Shown one piece after another: positions 29,333 to 38,166 of a stretch of 64,000 nt of DNA. The translations under genes and the position numbers were made by a program. A model generated the notes under the pieces. The model saw only the letters and a list, made by a program, of their open reading frames with translations. It did not search any database and was not told where the DNA came from. This DNA comes from Schlegelella_A sp963778525 (GTDB lineage: Bacteria > Pseudomonadota > Gammaproteobacteria > Burkholderiales > Burkholderiaceae_C), in contig CAVZUJ010000004.1 in assembly GCA_963778525.1 (NCBI GenBank), forward strand, positions 186,001 through 250,000. Reading direction: 5' to 3'. Each line of letters begins with the position of its first letter. Positions within the stretch are counted from its first letter, which is position 1.

Positions 29333-30410
29333 ATGGCATCGGTCTCGTTTCGCAACGTCGAGAAGCGCTTCGGCAGCATCCGCGTCATTCACGGCATCGG
29401 CTTCGACATCGCCGACGGCGAGTTCACGGTGCTGGTCGGCCCGTCGGGCTGCGGCAAGTCGACCTTGCTGCGCATGCTCGCCGGACTCGAGGAAATCAGC
29501 GGCGGCACGATCGCCATCGACGGCCAGGTCGTCAACGAGATCGAGTCGAAGGACCGCGACATCGCGATGGTGTTCCAGAGCTACGCGCTCTATCCGCACA
29601 TGACGGTGGCCGACAACATGGGCTTCAGCCTGAAGCTGCGCAAGGCCGACCCGAAGCTCACCGTCGGAACGGGTCGACCATGCCGCGACGATCCTCAATC
29701 TCGGACCCTACCTGCAACGCTTTCCGCGCGAGCTCTCGGGCGGGCAGCGCCAGCGGGTCGCGATGGGGCGCGCCATCGTGCGCGACCCGAAGGTCTTTCT
29801 CTTCGACGAGCCGCTCTCGAATCTCGACGCCAAGCTGCGCGTCGCGATGCGGGCCGAGATCAAGGCGCTGCACCAGCGCCTGAAGACGACCACGGTCTAC
29901 GTCACGCACGATCAGGTCGAAGCCATGACGATGGCCGACCGGATCGTCGTCATGCAGGATGGCCGCATCGAGCAGATCGGCACGCCGCTCGAGCTCTACG
30001 ATCATCCGTCGAACCTGTTCGTCGCCCAGTTCATCGGCTCGCCGTCGATGAACGTGGTCCAGGGTATCTTGCACCGTGACGCTGACGCGGCTTGGGTCGA
30101 GGCCGAAGGCGGAATTCGCTGGCCACTGGCCGCCTCGTCGCCGGGCGCGGACGGCCAGGGCGTGGCCTACGGCGTCCGGCCAGGCAACTTGTCGCTGAAT
30201 GCCGGCGCGCAGTCGGTACCGGGCGAGGTGATCGTCGTCGAGCCGACCGGTGCCGAGACCGAGTTGCTCGTACGCGTCGGACAGGCACAGATCGTCGTCG
30301 TGGTGCACGGCCGCACGAACGCGCTGCCGGGAGAAACGCTGGCGCTGCAGGTCGACACGGCCAGCGTTCACCTCTTCGATCCGGCGACCGGCGCGACGCT
30401 CGGCCGCTGA
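29333..30410 (+). CDS. sugar ABC transporter ATP-binding protein, UgpC/MalK type (one extra base)
   Basis: The ATPase subunit has Walker A (VGPSGCGKST near residue 37), Q-loop MVFQSYALYPHMTV, signature LSGGQRQRVAMGRAI, Walker B VFLFDEPLSNLD, H-loop THDQVEAM and a C-terminal TOBE/regulatory domain (GVRPGNLSLNAG onward). One break at 29665-29666 is a Val codon written GT-C-G, after which LTVERVDHAATILNLGPYLQ reads through. The 1078-nt span is one over a multiple of three, giving 358 residues. It completes an operon of binding protein, two permeases and ATPase. Confidence 0.89.
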
Positions 30411-30490
30411 AAGCAAAGCCCGCTTGCCGAAGTCACCGTGAACGCTGCGACGGTCGGCGCGGTACGACCACCAGGTCGCCGGAGTCGGCG

Positions 30491-31255
30491 CTACATGCCG
30501 GCCGTGAAGCCGCCGTCGACGTAGAGGATCTGCCCGGTCACGAAGTTGGATGCGGCCGACGCCAGAAACACCGCGGCGCCGGCTAGCTCTTCAGGCACGG
30601 CCCAGCGCCCGGCCGGCGTGCGCTTCTCGACCCAGGCGGTGAAGTCGACATTTCCAGTCAGCGCAGCGTTCATCTCGGTGCGGAAAAAACCCGGTGCGAT
30701 CGCGTTCACCTGGATGTCGTGCGGCGCCAATTCCACGGCGAGGCCACGCGTCAGCATGGCCAGGCCGCCCTTGCTGGCTTGATAGGGGATGGTCGTCGGC
30801 CGCGCCAGGCTCGACATCAGCGAGGCGATATTGATGATCTTGCCGGCGCGCCTGGCCTTCATCGACGGGATGACGGCGCGGGCGAGAAAGAAGGGCGCGT
30901 CGAGGTTGGTGGCGAGGACGCGGCGCCAGTCGGCATCGCTGAACTGCTCGATCGGCGCCCGATGCTGGACGCCTGCGTTGTTGACGAGGACGTCGATCCC
31001 GCCGAAACGCTCGATGATCCTCGCGATGCCCTGGTTGACAGCGGCCGAGTCGGTGACGTCGAAGACACTGGCTTCAGCCAGCAGCCCGTCGGCCTTCAGC
31101 GTGGCCGCGGCGGCGTCGAGCTTGCTGCCATCGCGCCCGTTGAGCACCACCCGGGCGCCGGCCGCTGCCAGGCCGCGTGCCATCGCCAGGCCGAGGCCGG
31201 AGCCGCCGCCCGTGACGAGCGCGGTCCGGCCGGCGAGATCGAAAGGCGCGCTCAC
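30491..31255 (-). CDS. short-chain dehydrogenase/reductase (gluconate 5-dehydrogenase-like)
   Basis: This 254-residue classical SDR has the cofactor motif TGGGSGLGLAMA near residue 16, NNAG near residue 92, catalytic Ser in NIASLMSS and the YQASK motif. The RTPAGRWAVPEELAGAAVFL and ILYVDGGF tail fits the gluconate 5-dehydrogenase/3-ketoacyl reductase branch. The GTG start at 31255 overlaps the stop of the upstream 2-hydroxyacid dehydrogenase as GTGA, so the two are co-translated. With the neighbouring sugar-type importer (convergent) a role in sugar-acid oxidation or reduction is plausible but not proved. Confidence 0.88.
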   Translation of the reverse strand: MSAPFDLAGRTALVTGGGSGLGLAMARGLAAAGARVVLNGRDGSKLDAAAATLKADGLLAEASVFDVTDSAAVNQGIARIIERFGGIDVLVNNAGVQHRAPIEQFSDADWRRVLATNLDAPFFLARAVIPSMKARRAGKIINIASLMSSLARPTTIPYQASKGGLAMLTRGLAVELAPHDIQVNAIAPGFFRTEMNAALTGNVDFTAWVEKRTPAGRWAVPEELAGAAVFLASAASNFVTGQILYVDGGFTAGM

Positions 31256-32229
31256 GGCGACGGCACCGGCGAGAGCAGCGGCCGGCCGGCGAAGTGGGCC
31301 TCGAGGTTGCCGAAGGCCAGATCGGACATGGCCCGCCGCGTCTGCCACGTGGCGCTGCCGACGTGCGGCGTCAGCACGACGTTGTCGAGCGCGCGCAGGG
31401 CCGGTGGCACGTTCGGCTCGCTCTCGAAGACGTCGAGCGCTGCGCCGGCGATGCTGCCGCGTTGCAGCGCGTCGATCAGCGCCGCTTCATCGACGACCGA
31501 GCCGCGCGCGACGTTGATCAAGTAGCCGTCCTTGCCGAGCGCGCGCAGCACCTCGGCATCGATCAGCTTGCGCGTGCCGGCGCCACCCGGTGTGATGACG
31601 ACGAGGAAATCGACCTCTGCGGCGAGGGCCGCGGCACTCGGGAAATACGGATACGGCAGGGCGGCCTTCGCGCTTCGGGCGGTGTAGGCGATCGACATCC
31701 CGAAGGCCTCGGCGCGCTTGGCGATGGCCATGCCGATCCGGCCGAGGCCGACGATGCCGAGCCGGGCGCCGCTGACCTTGCGCGCCAAGGGCATCGGACC
31801 GCCGGTCCACTTGCCGTCGCGCACGTAGCGATCGGCCTCGGGGATGCGACGGGCGACGGCGAGCACCAGACCGAGGGCGAGATCGGCGACCTCGTCGTTG
31901 AGCACGTTCGGGGTGTGCGTGACGGCGACGCCGCGCTCTTTCGCGGCTGCGACGTCGATGCCGTCATAGCCGACACCGAAGACCGAAATCATCTCGAGCG
32001 CCGGCAGCTGCGCGATCAGCTCGCGCGATACCTTCGATTCGCCGCTGGCGGCGATGGCGCGGATGCGCGGTGCGATCCTCGCGAATGCGTCCGGATCGTC
32101 GCCCAGGTGGGTGCGGTCGTGCACCTCGAACGCGCCGCGCAGCGCTTCCATCATCGGCGCCCACAGGCGTGCCGCGGTGAGGACGTGAGCGCGTTCGGGC
32201 GCGGCCGCGCCGGCAGGAGTGGAGGTCAT
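31252..32229 (-). CDS. D-isomer-specific 2-hydroxyacid dehydrogenase
   Basis: This 325-residue NAD(P)-dependent enzyme has the Rossmann motif LGIVGLGRIGMAIAKR, the catalytic Arg in LINVARGSVVDEAAL, the Glu in ALDVFESEPNVP, and the His in VVLTPHVGSATWQTR. The FGVGYDGIDVAAAKERGVAVTHTPNVL segment is typical of glyoxylate/hydroxypyruvate and 2-ketogluconate reductases. It is coupled to the downstream SDR. Together the two could interconvert keto- and hydroxy-sugar acids imported by the adjacent ABC system. Confidence 0.9.
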   Translation of the reverse strand: MTSTPAGAAAPERAHVLTAARLWAPMMEALRGAFEVHDRTHLGDDPDAFARIAPRIRAIAASGESKVSRELIAQLPALEMISVFGVGYDGIDVAAAKERGVAVTHTPNVLNDEVADLALGLVLAVARRIPEADRYVRDGKWTGGPMPLARKVSGARLGIVGLGRIGMAIAKRAEAFGMSIAYTARSAKAALPYPYFPSAAALAAEVDFLVVITPGGAGTRKLIDAEVLRALGKDGYLINVARGSVVDEAALIDALQRGSIAGAALDVFESEPNVPPALRALDNVVLTPHVGSATWQTRRAMSDLAFGNLEAHFAGRPLLSPVPSP

Positions 32230-32247
32230 GAAAATCCTTTGGAAGAA

Positions 32248-32953
32248 TCAGTGCACGGTCACGAAACGATCGCCGCGCAGGCGCGCGGGCAGGTGTTTCG
32301 CGTCGAAGAGACGAATCTCGAGGCTGGTTCGATCGGATCGCATCGTCGGCGCCACATGCGTATGGTGCAGCACCCCGCCGCCGAAGACGAGGCAGTCGCC
32401 GGCAGCCATCACCGGCCGCTCGAGCGCGATGCGTGCCGGCAACGTCCTGCAGGGCCTGCGGCGCCAGCAGATCGCTCGTTTCGACGCGCGCCAACTCGAG
32501 GCCAGGGGCATCGTCTCCGCACGGCGTCAGCGCGATCCAGCAGGTGACCATGTTCAGCAGGCCGCCCGCGCGTTGGTGCGCAGGCTCACGAAGAAAGTCG
32601 AAGGCAAGGGCGCCGTCCTGATGCCAGGCGTGCGGCGCGTGGCCCGGCGGATAGCGCGCCGGCGCGTACTGGCGGCGAATCCAGCATTGGTCGACGTTGC
32701 AGGCCAACGCGTCGCCGAGCCGGGCGGCGCAAAACGCGCCCGCTTCGCCGCGCAGCAGCAGGTCCGCGATGGCCACTGCGTCGAGTCCGGACACCGCCGC
32801 AAGACGCAACGACGAACTCTGGACGTTGAACGATTCGCGGTCTTCGTGGCCGCGGCGTCGCCATGCCGGATGCGCCTCGATTCTCTCGAGCCAGCCGCAA
32901 GCCGTGGCCGCACCGATCGCGCCGTGCAACAGCAGCACGGGCGCCGTGCCCAT
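32248..32953 (-). CDS. phytanoyl-CoA dioxygenase-like protein (one extra base)
   Basis: A probable Fe(II)/2-oxoglutarate-type double-stranded beta-helix protein of about 234 residues. The HxD ligand pair is visible as HAWHQDGALAFDF, the distal His in LVFGGGVLHHTHVAP, and a following Arg (MRSDRTSLEIRLFD) could bind the oxo-acid. The frame breaks at 32440-32441, a Val codon written GT-T-G; reading through gives QALQDVPARIALERPVMAAGDC. The 706-nt span is one over a multiple of three. Its start overlaps the end of the ETF-QO gene by one base (TGATG). The substrate is unknown. Confidence 0.72.
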
Positions 32954-34635
32954 CACATGCCGACGTAGTTCGGCCCGCCGCCGCCCTCGGGCGTGACCCA
33001 GACGATGTTCTGCGTCGGGTCCTTGATGTCGCAGGTCTTGCAGTGCACGCAATTCTGGGCGTTGATCTGCAGCCTCTCGGTGCCGCCGTCGTTCACGAAC
33101 TCGTAGACGGCCGCCGGGCAGTAGCGACTCTCCGGACCGGCGAACTTCGCCAGGTTGATGCGGACCGGAACGCTCGCATCCTTCAGCGTCAGGTGCGCCG
33201 GCTGGTTCTCGGCGTGATTGGTGTTGCTGATGAAAACGCTCGACAGCCGATCGAAGGTCAGCTTGCCGTCGGGCTTGGGATAGACGATCTGCGTGCACTC
33301 GGCCGCCGGCTTCAGGTTGAGGTGATCGGGCGTCGAGTGGTGCAGCGTCCAGGGCGGCGACTTGAAACCGAGCTTGGGCAGCAGCCACTGCTCGATGCCG
33401 GTCATCAGCGTGGCGATCGTGCGGCCCTTCTTGAACCACTGCTTGAAGTTGCGCGACTGGTTCAGCTCGGCGTGCAGCCAGCTCTTCTCGAACGCGGCCG
33501 GATAGTCGGCGAGCTCGTCCTGGTGGCGACCGGCGGCGAGCGCCGCAAAGGCCGCTTCGGCGGCGAGCATGCCGGTCTTGATCGCGGCGTGGCTGCCCTT
33601 GATGCGGCTGGCGTTGAGATAGCCCGCTTCGCAGCCGACGAAGGCGCCGCCGGGAAACACCGTCTTCGGCAGGCTGAGCAGGCCGCCCGCGGTGAGCGCA
33701 CGCGCGCCGTAGCCCAGGCGCTTGCCGCCTTCGAGCGTCTTTCGAATCTCCGGATGCAGCTTCCAGCGCTGGAATTCCTCGAACGGGCTCAGATACGGGT
33801 TGCTGTAGTCGAGACCGACGACGAAGCCGAGCTCGACCTGGTTGTGGTCGAGGTGATAGAGGAACGAGCCGCCGTAGGTGTCGGCATCGAGCGGCCAGCC
33901 GGCGGTGTGCATCACGAGGCCCGGCTTGGCCTGCGCCGGCGTCACTTCCCAAAGCTCCTTCAGGCCGATGCCGTAGCTCTGCGGATCCTTGCCGGCATCG
34001 AGCTTGAAGCGCTCGATCAGCTGCCTGCCCAGGCTGCCGCGCGAGCCTTCGGCGAAGATCGTGTACTTGGCGTGCAGCTCCATGCCGAGCTGGAAATCGG
34101 CGGTCGGCTCGCCGTCCTTGCCGATGCCGAGGTTGCCGGTGGCCACGCCCTTCACGGCGCCGCTTTCGTCGTAGAGCACTTCGGCGGCGGGGAAGCCCGG
34201 AAAGATCTCGACGCCGAGCGCTTCGGCCTGCGTGGCCAGCCACTTCACGACGTTGCCGAGGCTGACGACGTAGTTGCCGTGGTTCTTGAAGCAGTCGGGC
34301 AGGAAGAACGCGGGCGTGGCGCGAGCGCCGGTTTCGCTGAGGAAGAGGAAGCGGTCGGCGGTGACCGGCTGGTTCAGCGGCGCGCCGTCTTCCTTCCAGT
34401 TCGGCAGCAGCTCGGTGAGGGCGCGCGGGTCCATGATCGCGCCGGAAAGGATGTGCGCGCCGGGCTCGGAGCCCTTCTCGAGAACGACGACCGAGACTTC
34501 CTTCGATTGCTCGGCGGCGAGCTGCTTCAGGCGGATCGCGGTGGCCAGGCCGGCCGGGCCGGCGCCGACGATGGCCACGTCGTACTCCATCGCTTCGCGC
34601 GGGCCGTACTGGGCGAGGATCTCGTCGGCGGTCAT
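32953..34635 (-). CDS. electron transfer flavoprotein-ubiquinone oxidoreductase
   Basis: ETF-QO passes electrons from acyl-CoA and other flavin dehydrogenases, through electron-transfer flavoprotein, to ubiquinone at the membrane. The 560-residue protein begins with an FAD-binding Rossmann motif, VAIVGAGPAGLATAIRL, and ends with a ferredoxin-like cluster domain in which four Cys lie in CTQIVYP and INAQNCVHCKTCDIKDP. HILSGAIMDPRAL and GLKELWEV are family landmarks. Length and motifs match bacterial and mitochondrial ETF-QO. It supports beta-oxidation together with acyl-CoA enzymes elsewhere in the window. Confidence 0.95.
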   Translation of the reverse strand: MTADEILAQYGPREAMEYDVAIVGAGPAGLATAIRLKQLAAEQSKEVSVVVLEKGSEPGAHILSGAIMDPRALTELLPNWKEDGAPLNQPVTADRFLFLSETGARATPAFFLPDCFKNHGNYVVSLGNVVKWLATQAEALGVEIFPGFPAAEVLYDESGAVKGVATGNLGIGKDGEPTADFQLGMELHAKYTIFAEGSRGSLGRQLIERFKLDAGKDPQSYGIGLKELWEVTPAQAKPGLVMHTAGWPLDADTYGGSFLYHLDHNQVELGFVVGLDYSNPYLSPFEEFQRWKLHPEIRKTLEGGKRLGYGARALTAGGLLSLPKTVFPGGAFVGCEAGYLNASRIKGSHAAIKTGMLAAEAAFAALAAGRHQDELADYPAAFEKSWLHAELNQSRNFKQWFKKGRTIATLMTGIEQWLLPKLGFKSPPWTLHHSTPDHLNLKPAAECTQIVYPKPDGKLTFDRLSSVFISNTNHAENQPAHLTLKDASVPVRINLAKFAGPESRYCPAAVYEFVNDGGTERLQINAQNCVHCKTCDIKDPTQNIVWVTPEGGGGPNYVGM

Positions 34636-34689
34636 TGGTTGTTCTCTTGGCTACACTCGTCGTCGATTCTACGGAAGCGCCCGGACCTC

Positions 34690-35473
34690 ATGAGCTACAC
34701 CATCGATCTGTCGGGCCGCGTCGCGCTCGTCACGGGCGCGTCGAGCGGGCTCGGCGCGCAGTTTGCGCGCGTGCTGGCGCGCGCCGGCGCCGGCGTGGCG
34801 CTGGCCGGGCGACGCGTCGAGCGGCTGAAGAGCCTGCGCGCCGAGATCGAGGCCGAAGGCGGCGACGCCCACATCGTGCCGCTCGACGTGACCGATCACG
34901 ACGGCATCAAGGCGGCCATCGCGCATACCGAGACCGAGGTCGGCACGATCGACATCCTGATCAACAACTCGGGCGTGGCGACGACGCAAAAGCTCGTCGA
35001 CGTGACGCCGGAAGACTTCGACTACATCTTCGACGTCAACGTGCGCGGCGCCTTCTTCGTGGCCCAGGAGGTGGGCAAGCGGATGATCGCGCGCGCCCAG
35101 GGCTCGGCGCCCGGCACCTTCACGGGCGGGCGCATCGTCAACGTCGCCTCGGTGGCGGGGCTGCGGGTGCTGGGCCGGATCGGCGCCTACGCGATGAGCA
35201 AGGCCGCGGTCATCCACATGACCAAGGCGATGGCGCTCGAGTGGGGCCGCTACGGCATCAACGTCAACGCGCTGTGCCCGGGCTACATCGACACCGAGAT
35301 CAACCATCACCAGTGGCAGACCGAATCGGGCAAGAAGTTCATCGACATGCATGCCGCGCAAGCGCATCGGCGACCCGGAAGATCTCGATGCCGTGCTGAT
35401 GATGCTGTGCGCCAACGAGAGCCACTTCGTCAACGGCGCGGTGATCCAGGCCGACGACGGCTTCGGGCTCTGA
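34690..35473 (+). CDS. SDR-family oxidoreductase (one extra base)
   Basis: A classical SDR of about 260 residues with TGASSGLGAQFA near residue 15, NNSG, and the catalytic triad represented by NVASVAG and YAMSKAAV. The frame shifts near 35350-35351 in the segment after KKFIDM: the codon before PRKRIGDPEDLD is written C-A-TG, readable as CTG (Leu) or ATG (Met). The family usually has Leu here. This is one of the few doubled sites that would change an amino acid. The span is 784 nt, one over a multiple of three. It may act on 3-hydroxyacyl-CoA or a similar substrate; specificity is unknown. Confidence 0.87.
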
Positions 35474-35491
35474 TGCGACTCAAGGCCGCGG

Positions 35492-36155
35492 GTGAGGCCG
35501 CTCTCGCCGCTCGAGACGCGCGTGCTCGGCGTGCTGATCGAGAAGGCGCACACCGTACCCGACAGCTATCCGCTCTCGCTCAACTCGCTGACGCTCGGCT
35601 GCAACCAGAAGACGGCGCGCGAGCCGGTGCTGATGGCGAGCGAAGGCGATGTCCAGGCGGCGGTCGATGCATTGAAGCTGCTGTCGCTGGCCTTCGAGGC
35701 GAGCGGCTCGCGGGTGACGCGCTACGAGCACAACGCCGGCCGGGTGCTGGCGCTGCCGTCGCAATCGGTGGCGCTGCTGGCGGTGCTGATGCTGCGCGGA
35801 CCGCAGACGACGTCGGAGCTGCGCACCAACAGCGAGAGGCTGCACCGCTTTGCCGATCTCTCGGCGGTGGAAGGCTTCCTCGACGAGCTCGGCGCACGGG
35901 CCGAAGAAAAGGGCGGCCCGCTGGTCGTGAAGCTGCCGCGGGCGCCGGGCTCGCGCGAGGCGCGCTGGGCGCAGCTGCTGTCAGGCGCCGATCGATACCT
36001 CGGCGCTGCCGGTGGCGAGCGACGCGGAGACATTCGTCGCCGCCGGCGAGCTGGCCACCATGAGGCTGCGCTTGTCGAATGCGGAAGGCGAGATCGCGGC
36101 ACTGCGCTCGCTCGTCGAGCGGCTCTATGCCGAGCTCGGCGTGTCCAGAAACTGA
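35492..36155 (+). CDS. YceH-family (DUF480) protein (extra base)
   Basis: DUF480 proteins have two winged-helix domains and no established function. The frame shows LSPLETRVLGVLIEKAHTVPD, YPLSLNSLTLGCNQKTAREPV, then LMLRGPQTTSELRTNSERLH and the C-terminal coiled ELATMRLRLSNAEGEIAALRSLVERLYAELG in the other frame. The break at 35989-35990 is an Ala codon written GC-C-G. Two starts are possible: GTG at 35492, given here, or ATG at 35473 overlapping the SDR stop, if the Gly codon at 35491-35494 (GG-T-G) is also a doubled site. Both leave an in-frame length after correction. Confidence 0.85.
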
Positions 36156-36170
36156 TTGCGCGCGGAGATC

Positions 36171-36758
36171 ATGCGATTCGACCTGCCGGACGACAAGAAG
36201 CTGACCCTCGAGATGGTGATCCCCATCCGCTGGGGCGACATGGACGCGATGGGTCACGTCAACAACACGATCTACCTGCGCTACCTGGAGATCATTCGCA
36301 TCGAATGGCTGCACCAGATCGCCGGCCCGCCCGACCCGGATGGCGAGGGGCCCGTGATCGTCAACACCTTCTGCAATTTCCTGCGCCAGCTGAAGTATCC
36401 GGGCGACGTGCTGGCCAAGCACTATGTCTCGTCACCCGGGCGCTCGAGCTTCATGGCATGGGTGACGCTGGAGCGGACGGACGAGCCGGAGGTGCTGTAT
36501 GCGACGGGCGGGGCGAAGACGGTTTGGATGAACTATCGGGAGGGGCGGAGCGTGGCGTTGCCGGAGGCGGTCGCGGGCGCTGATCTGAAATCAGCGCTCC
36601 TCCCATGGGGATCGCCTAGGTCGTGCGTCCGGGCCGGACAGCTTAGGGTTCTTGCGCGCAAATCCTGTCGCCGGTCCCCGACTCTCCAGGAGGAGCCAGT
36701 TAGATCCTCCGATCGCTGCAGACTCAGACGATCCCTGATCGCTTGCTGGGCGAAGTGA
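36171..36758 (+). CDS. acyl-CoA thioesterase, 4HBT hotdog family, abnormal C-terminus
   Basis: A single-hotdog thioesterase is clear from PIRWGDMDAMGHVNNTIYLRYLEI, with the catalytic Asp in the WGDMD segment, and LRQLKYPGDVL plus MAWVTLERTDEPEVLY. Family members end near residue 140-150. Here the frame continues about 60 residues past VALPEAVAGA into sequence with no family resemblance, beginning exactly at a palindrome (36577-36597). The native C-terminus has probably been replaced or shifted at the edge of the disturbed region that follows. The start follows GCGGAGATC closely. Confidence 0.8.
   Translation: MRFDLPDDKKLTLEMVIPIRWGDMDAMGHVNNTIYLRYLEIIRIEWLHQIAGPPDPDGEGPVIVNTFCNFLRQLKYPGDVLAKHYVSSPGRSSFMAWVTLERTDEPEVLYATGGAKTVWMNYREGRSVALPEAVAGADLKSALLPWGSPRSCVRAGQLRVLARKSCRRSPTLQEEPVRSSDRCRLRRSLIACWAK
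36577..36597. repeat. palindrome at the edge of the disturbed region
   Basis: GCGCTGAT and ATCAGCGC form a perfect 8-bp stem with loop CTGAA, inside the 3' part of the thioesterase frame. No T-run follows, so it is not a normal intrinsic terminator. It resembles the short REP-like palindromes of proteobacterial genomes, but I see no second copy in this window. Confidence 0.55.
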
Positions 36759-37392
36759 CGTTTCGCGCCGACGATCGCAGCAAGGGTGGTCTCTCGTTTA
36801 CGGGTAGACGATCGACGGAACCAGTCGAATTGACGAGGTCGACCGCAGACGCACGATTCGGCGGTGCCGAGGCTCGGCCCGAGGGCAGCCAAGCCGAGGT
36901 CGCGAGCCAGAGCCAAGGTCGAGCCAAGCACGCAACGTGTCTTCATGTGGCGTCCCGCCTGGGTGACGAAATCCGACTTGAATCGGATCGCCTCGATGGC
37001 ATCGTGTGCGATATGAGCAGGCGGCGTTTCGGAATCGACGTCGTCAAGCAGCAAGCCACCCGCTCAGCCTACGATTTGGCCGGAATCGACCAAGGCCAGA
37101 GTGTGGCGGCCAATCGCAAGACATACGCGCATTCGAGGCCGAGTACTCAGATCGAGGCTATAAGCGAGTTCGAAGGTTCTGCGTCAGTCGACGAGAGGCT
37201 GGCAAGCACAAAGGCGGGTTCCAGCTTTTGCGCCACGCTACAGAGCCGATCAGCGCGAGGTTCAAGGCGTCGGGGGAGCCGAAGCGGGTCATTCCACTCC
37301 AATCCGGACACTTCGTGGGTCGCTCGTGGACTGCCAACGAGTCGTTTGTGCTTTCAGGTATGCCACGAACGACCCCGTCCCACACTTGGCCA
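36759..37392. other. no recognisable gene
   Basis: About 630 bp without a gene I can support. Open frames exist on both strands (plus 36743-37396, minus 36533-37054) but none resembles a protein family, and the base composition and codon choice look unlike the flanks. It may be non-coding, or hold a gene broken by the same doubled-base errors that riddle the adjoining acyltransferase and kinase genes. Confidence 0.5.
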
Positions 37393-38085
37393 CTAGGCCA
37401 CTCCGAAGGCGTCGAAAACGCGTTCGTAGTCGATTCGAATGTCAGGATGCTCGTGTCTGCGCCATGAAGTCGTAGAAGGCATGGCCCGCGATGCGCCAGC
37501 GGCGGTCCGCGTCGCGATCGGCATCGCGAAGACACCATGTGGCGAATCGTCCAGCGTACGAGAGCCGGATGGTGCCGCCCTCAAAGACGTCGTCGAAGAG
37601 CATCGAACGATAGATCTGCGGCGACCGATCGGCCGCCCGCCAAGATGAGTAGTCGACGCAGGGCGTAGCAGATCTCGTAAGCTGCTTTGACACAGCGCCA
37701 CCATGACCATTCGTCCTGGCAATGCCATTTTCGACACCCAAGCCGCATACCTTCGACAACCTCGCGCGTCTGTGAACTACTCGGAAGCGATAGTTCGCAT
37801 TCGATGTGCAAGTGAGCCGAAGTTTGGTTGCGAGCCGCACCGATCCGATGACCCGTCGATCGAGCTTGCTCTCGGCGATGAGCAGCAGGACGTCCGGGCG
37901 GAGATCGTCGGCTTCCGGCTCGCGTAGAACATCCCCAGACCGGGCATGTGCCTGCGCGTACGCCGACTGACCGTGATTTCGACCGCTCTTCGAAGATCTT
38001 GAGGACCGTCGGCGAGGCGAACGCGAAAAGGAAGACGTTCGCTGGCGTTCGACCGGCAGATGAATAGGGTCGCTCTAACCGCGGA
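37393..38085 (-). CDS. GNAT/FeeM-like N-acyltransferase remnant, many frame breaks
   Basis: Pieces in all three minus frames join into one protein: FRVRLADGPQDLRRAVEI, then VLREPEADDLRPDVLLL, IAESKLDRRVIGSVRLATN, REVVEGMRLGVENG, AAYEIC, QIYRSMLFDDVFEGGTIRLSY and, at the end, HPDIRIDYERVFDAFGVA. The order and spacing (an AESKLDG-type strand, a basic E-x-x-RLGV helix, a KA-x-Y helix, an IYRS-LLF motif) are those of proteobacterial acyltransferases related to FeeM N-acyl-amino-acid synthase and LuxI. Many joins again look like codons with a doubled position (for example Gly GG-G-T and GG-T-G, Ala GC-A-C). The start is uncertain. It diverges from a histidine kinase. Function is inferred only from the fold. 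Confidence 0.6.
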
Positions 38086-38166
38086 GGGGGGATGCCGAGC
38101 TTCACTTTTCCCGCAAAAGCGTCGATAGCAGGCATGCGTCGGACATTGCTGTCGACGCAAGGATGC

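Noticed and set aside
36577..36597. Palindrome as an intrinsic terminator of the thioesterase gene
   Set aside because: No run of T follows and the stem is inside an open frame, so I list it as a repeat.
36533..37054. 173-residue minus-strand frame in the gene-poor stretch
   Set aside because: It has no family resemblance and antisense low-complexity segments; it cannot be distinguished from a shadow.
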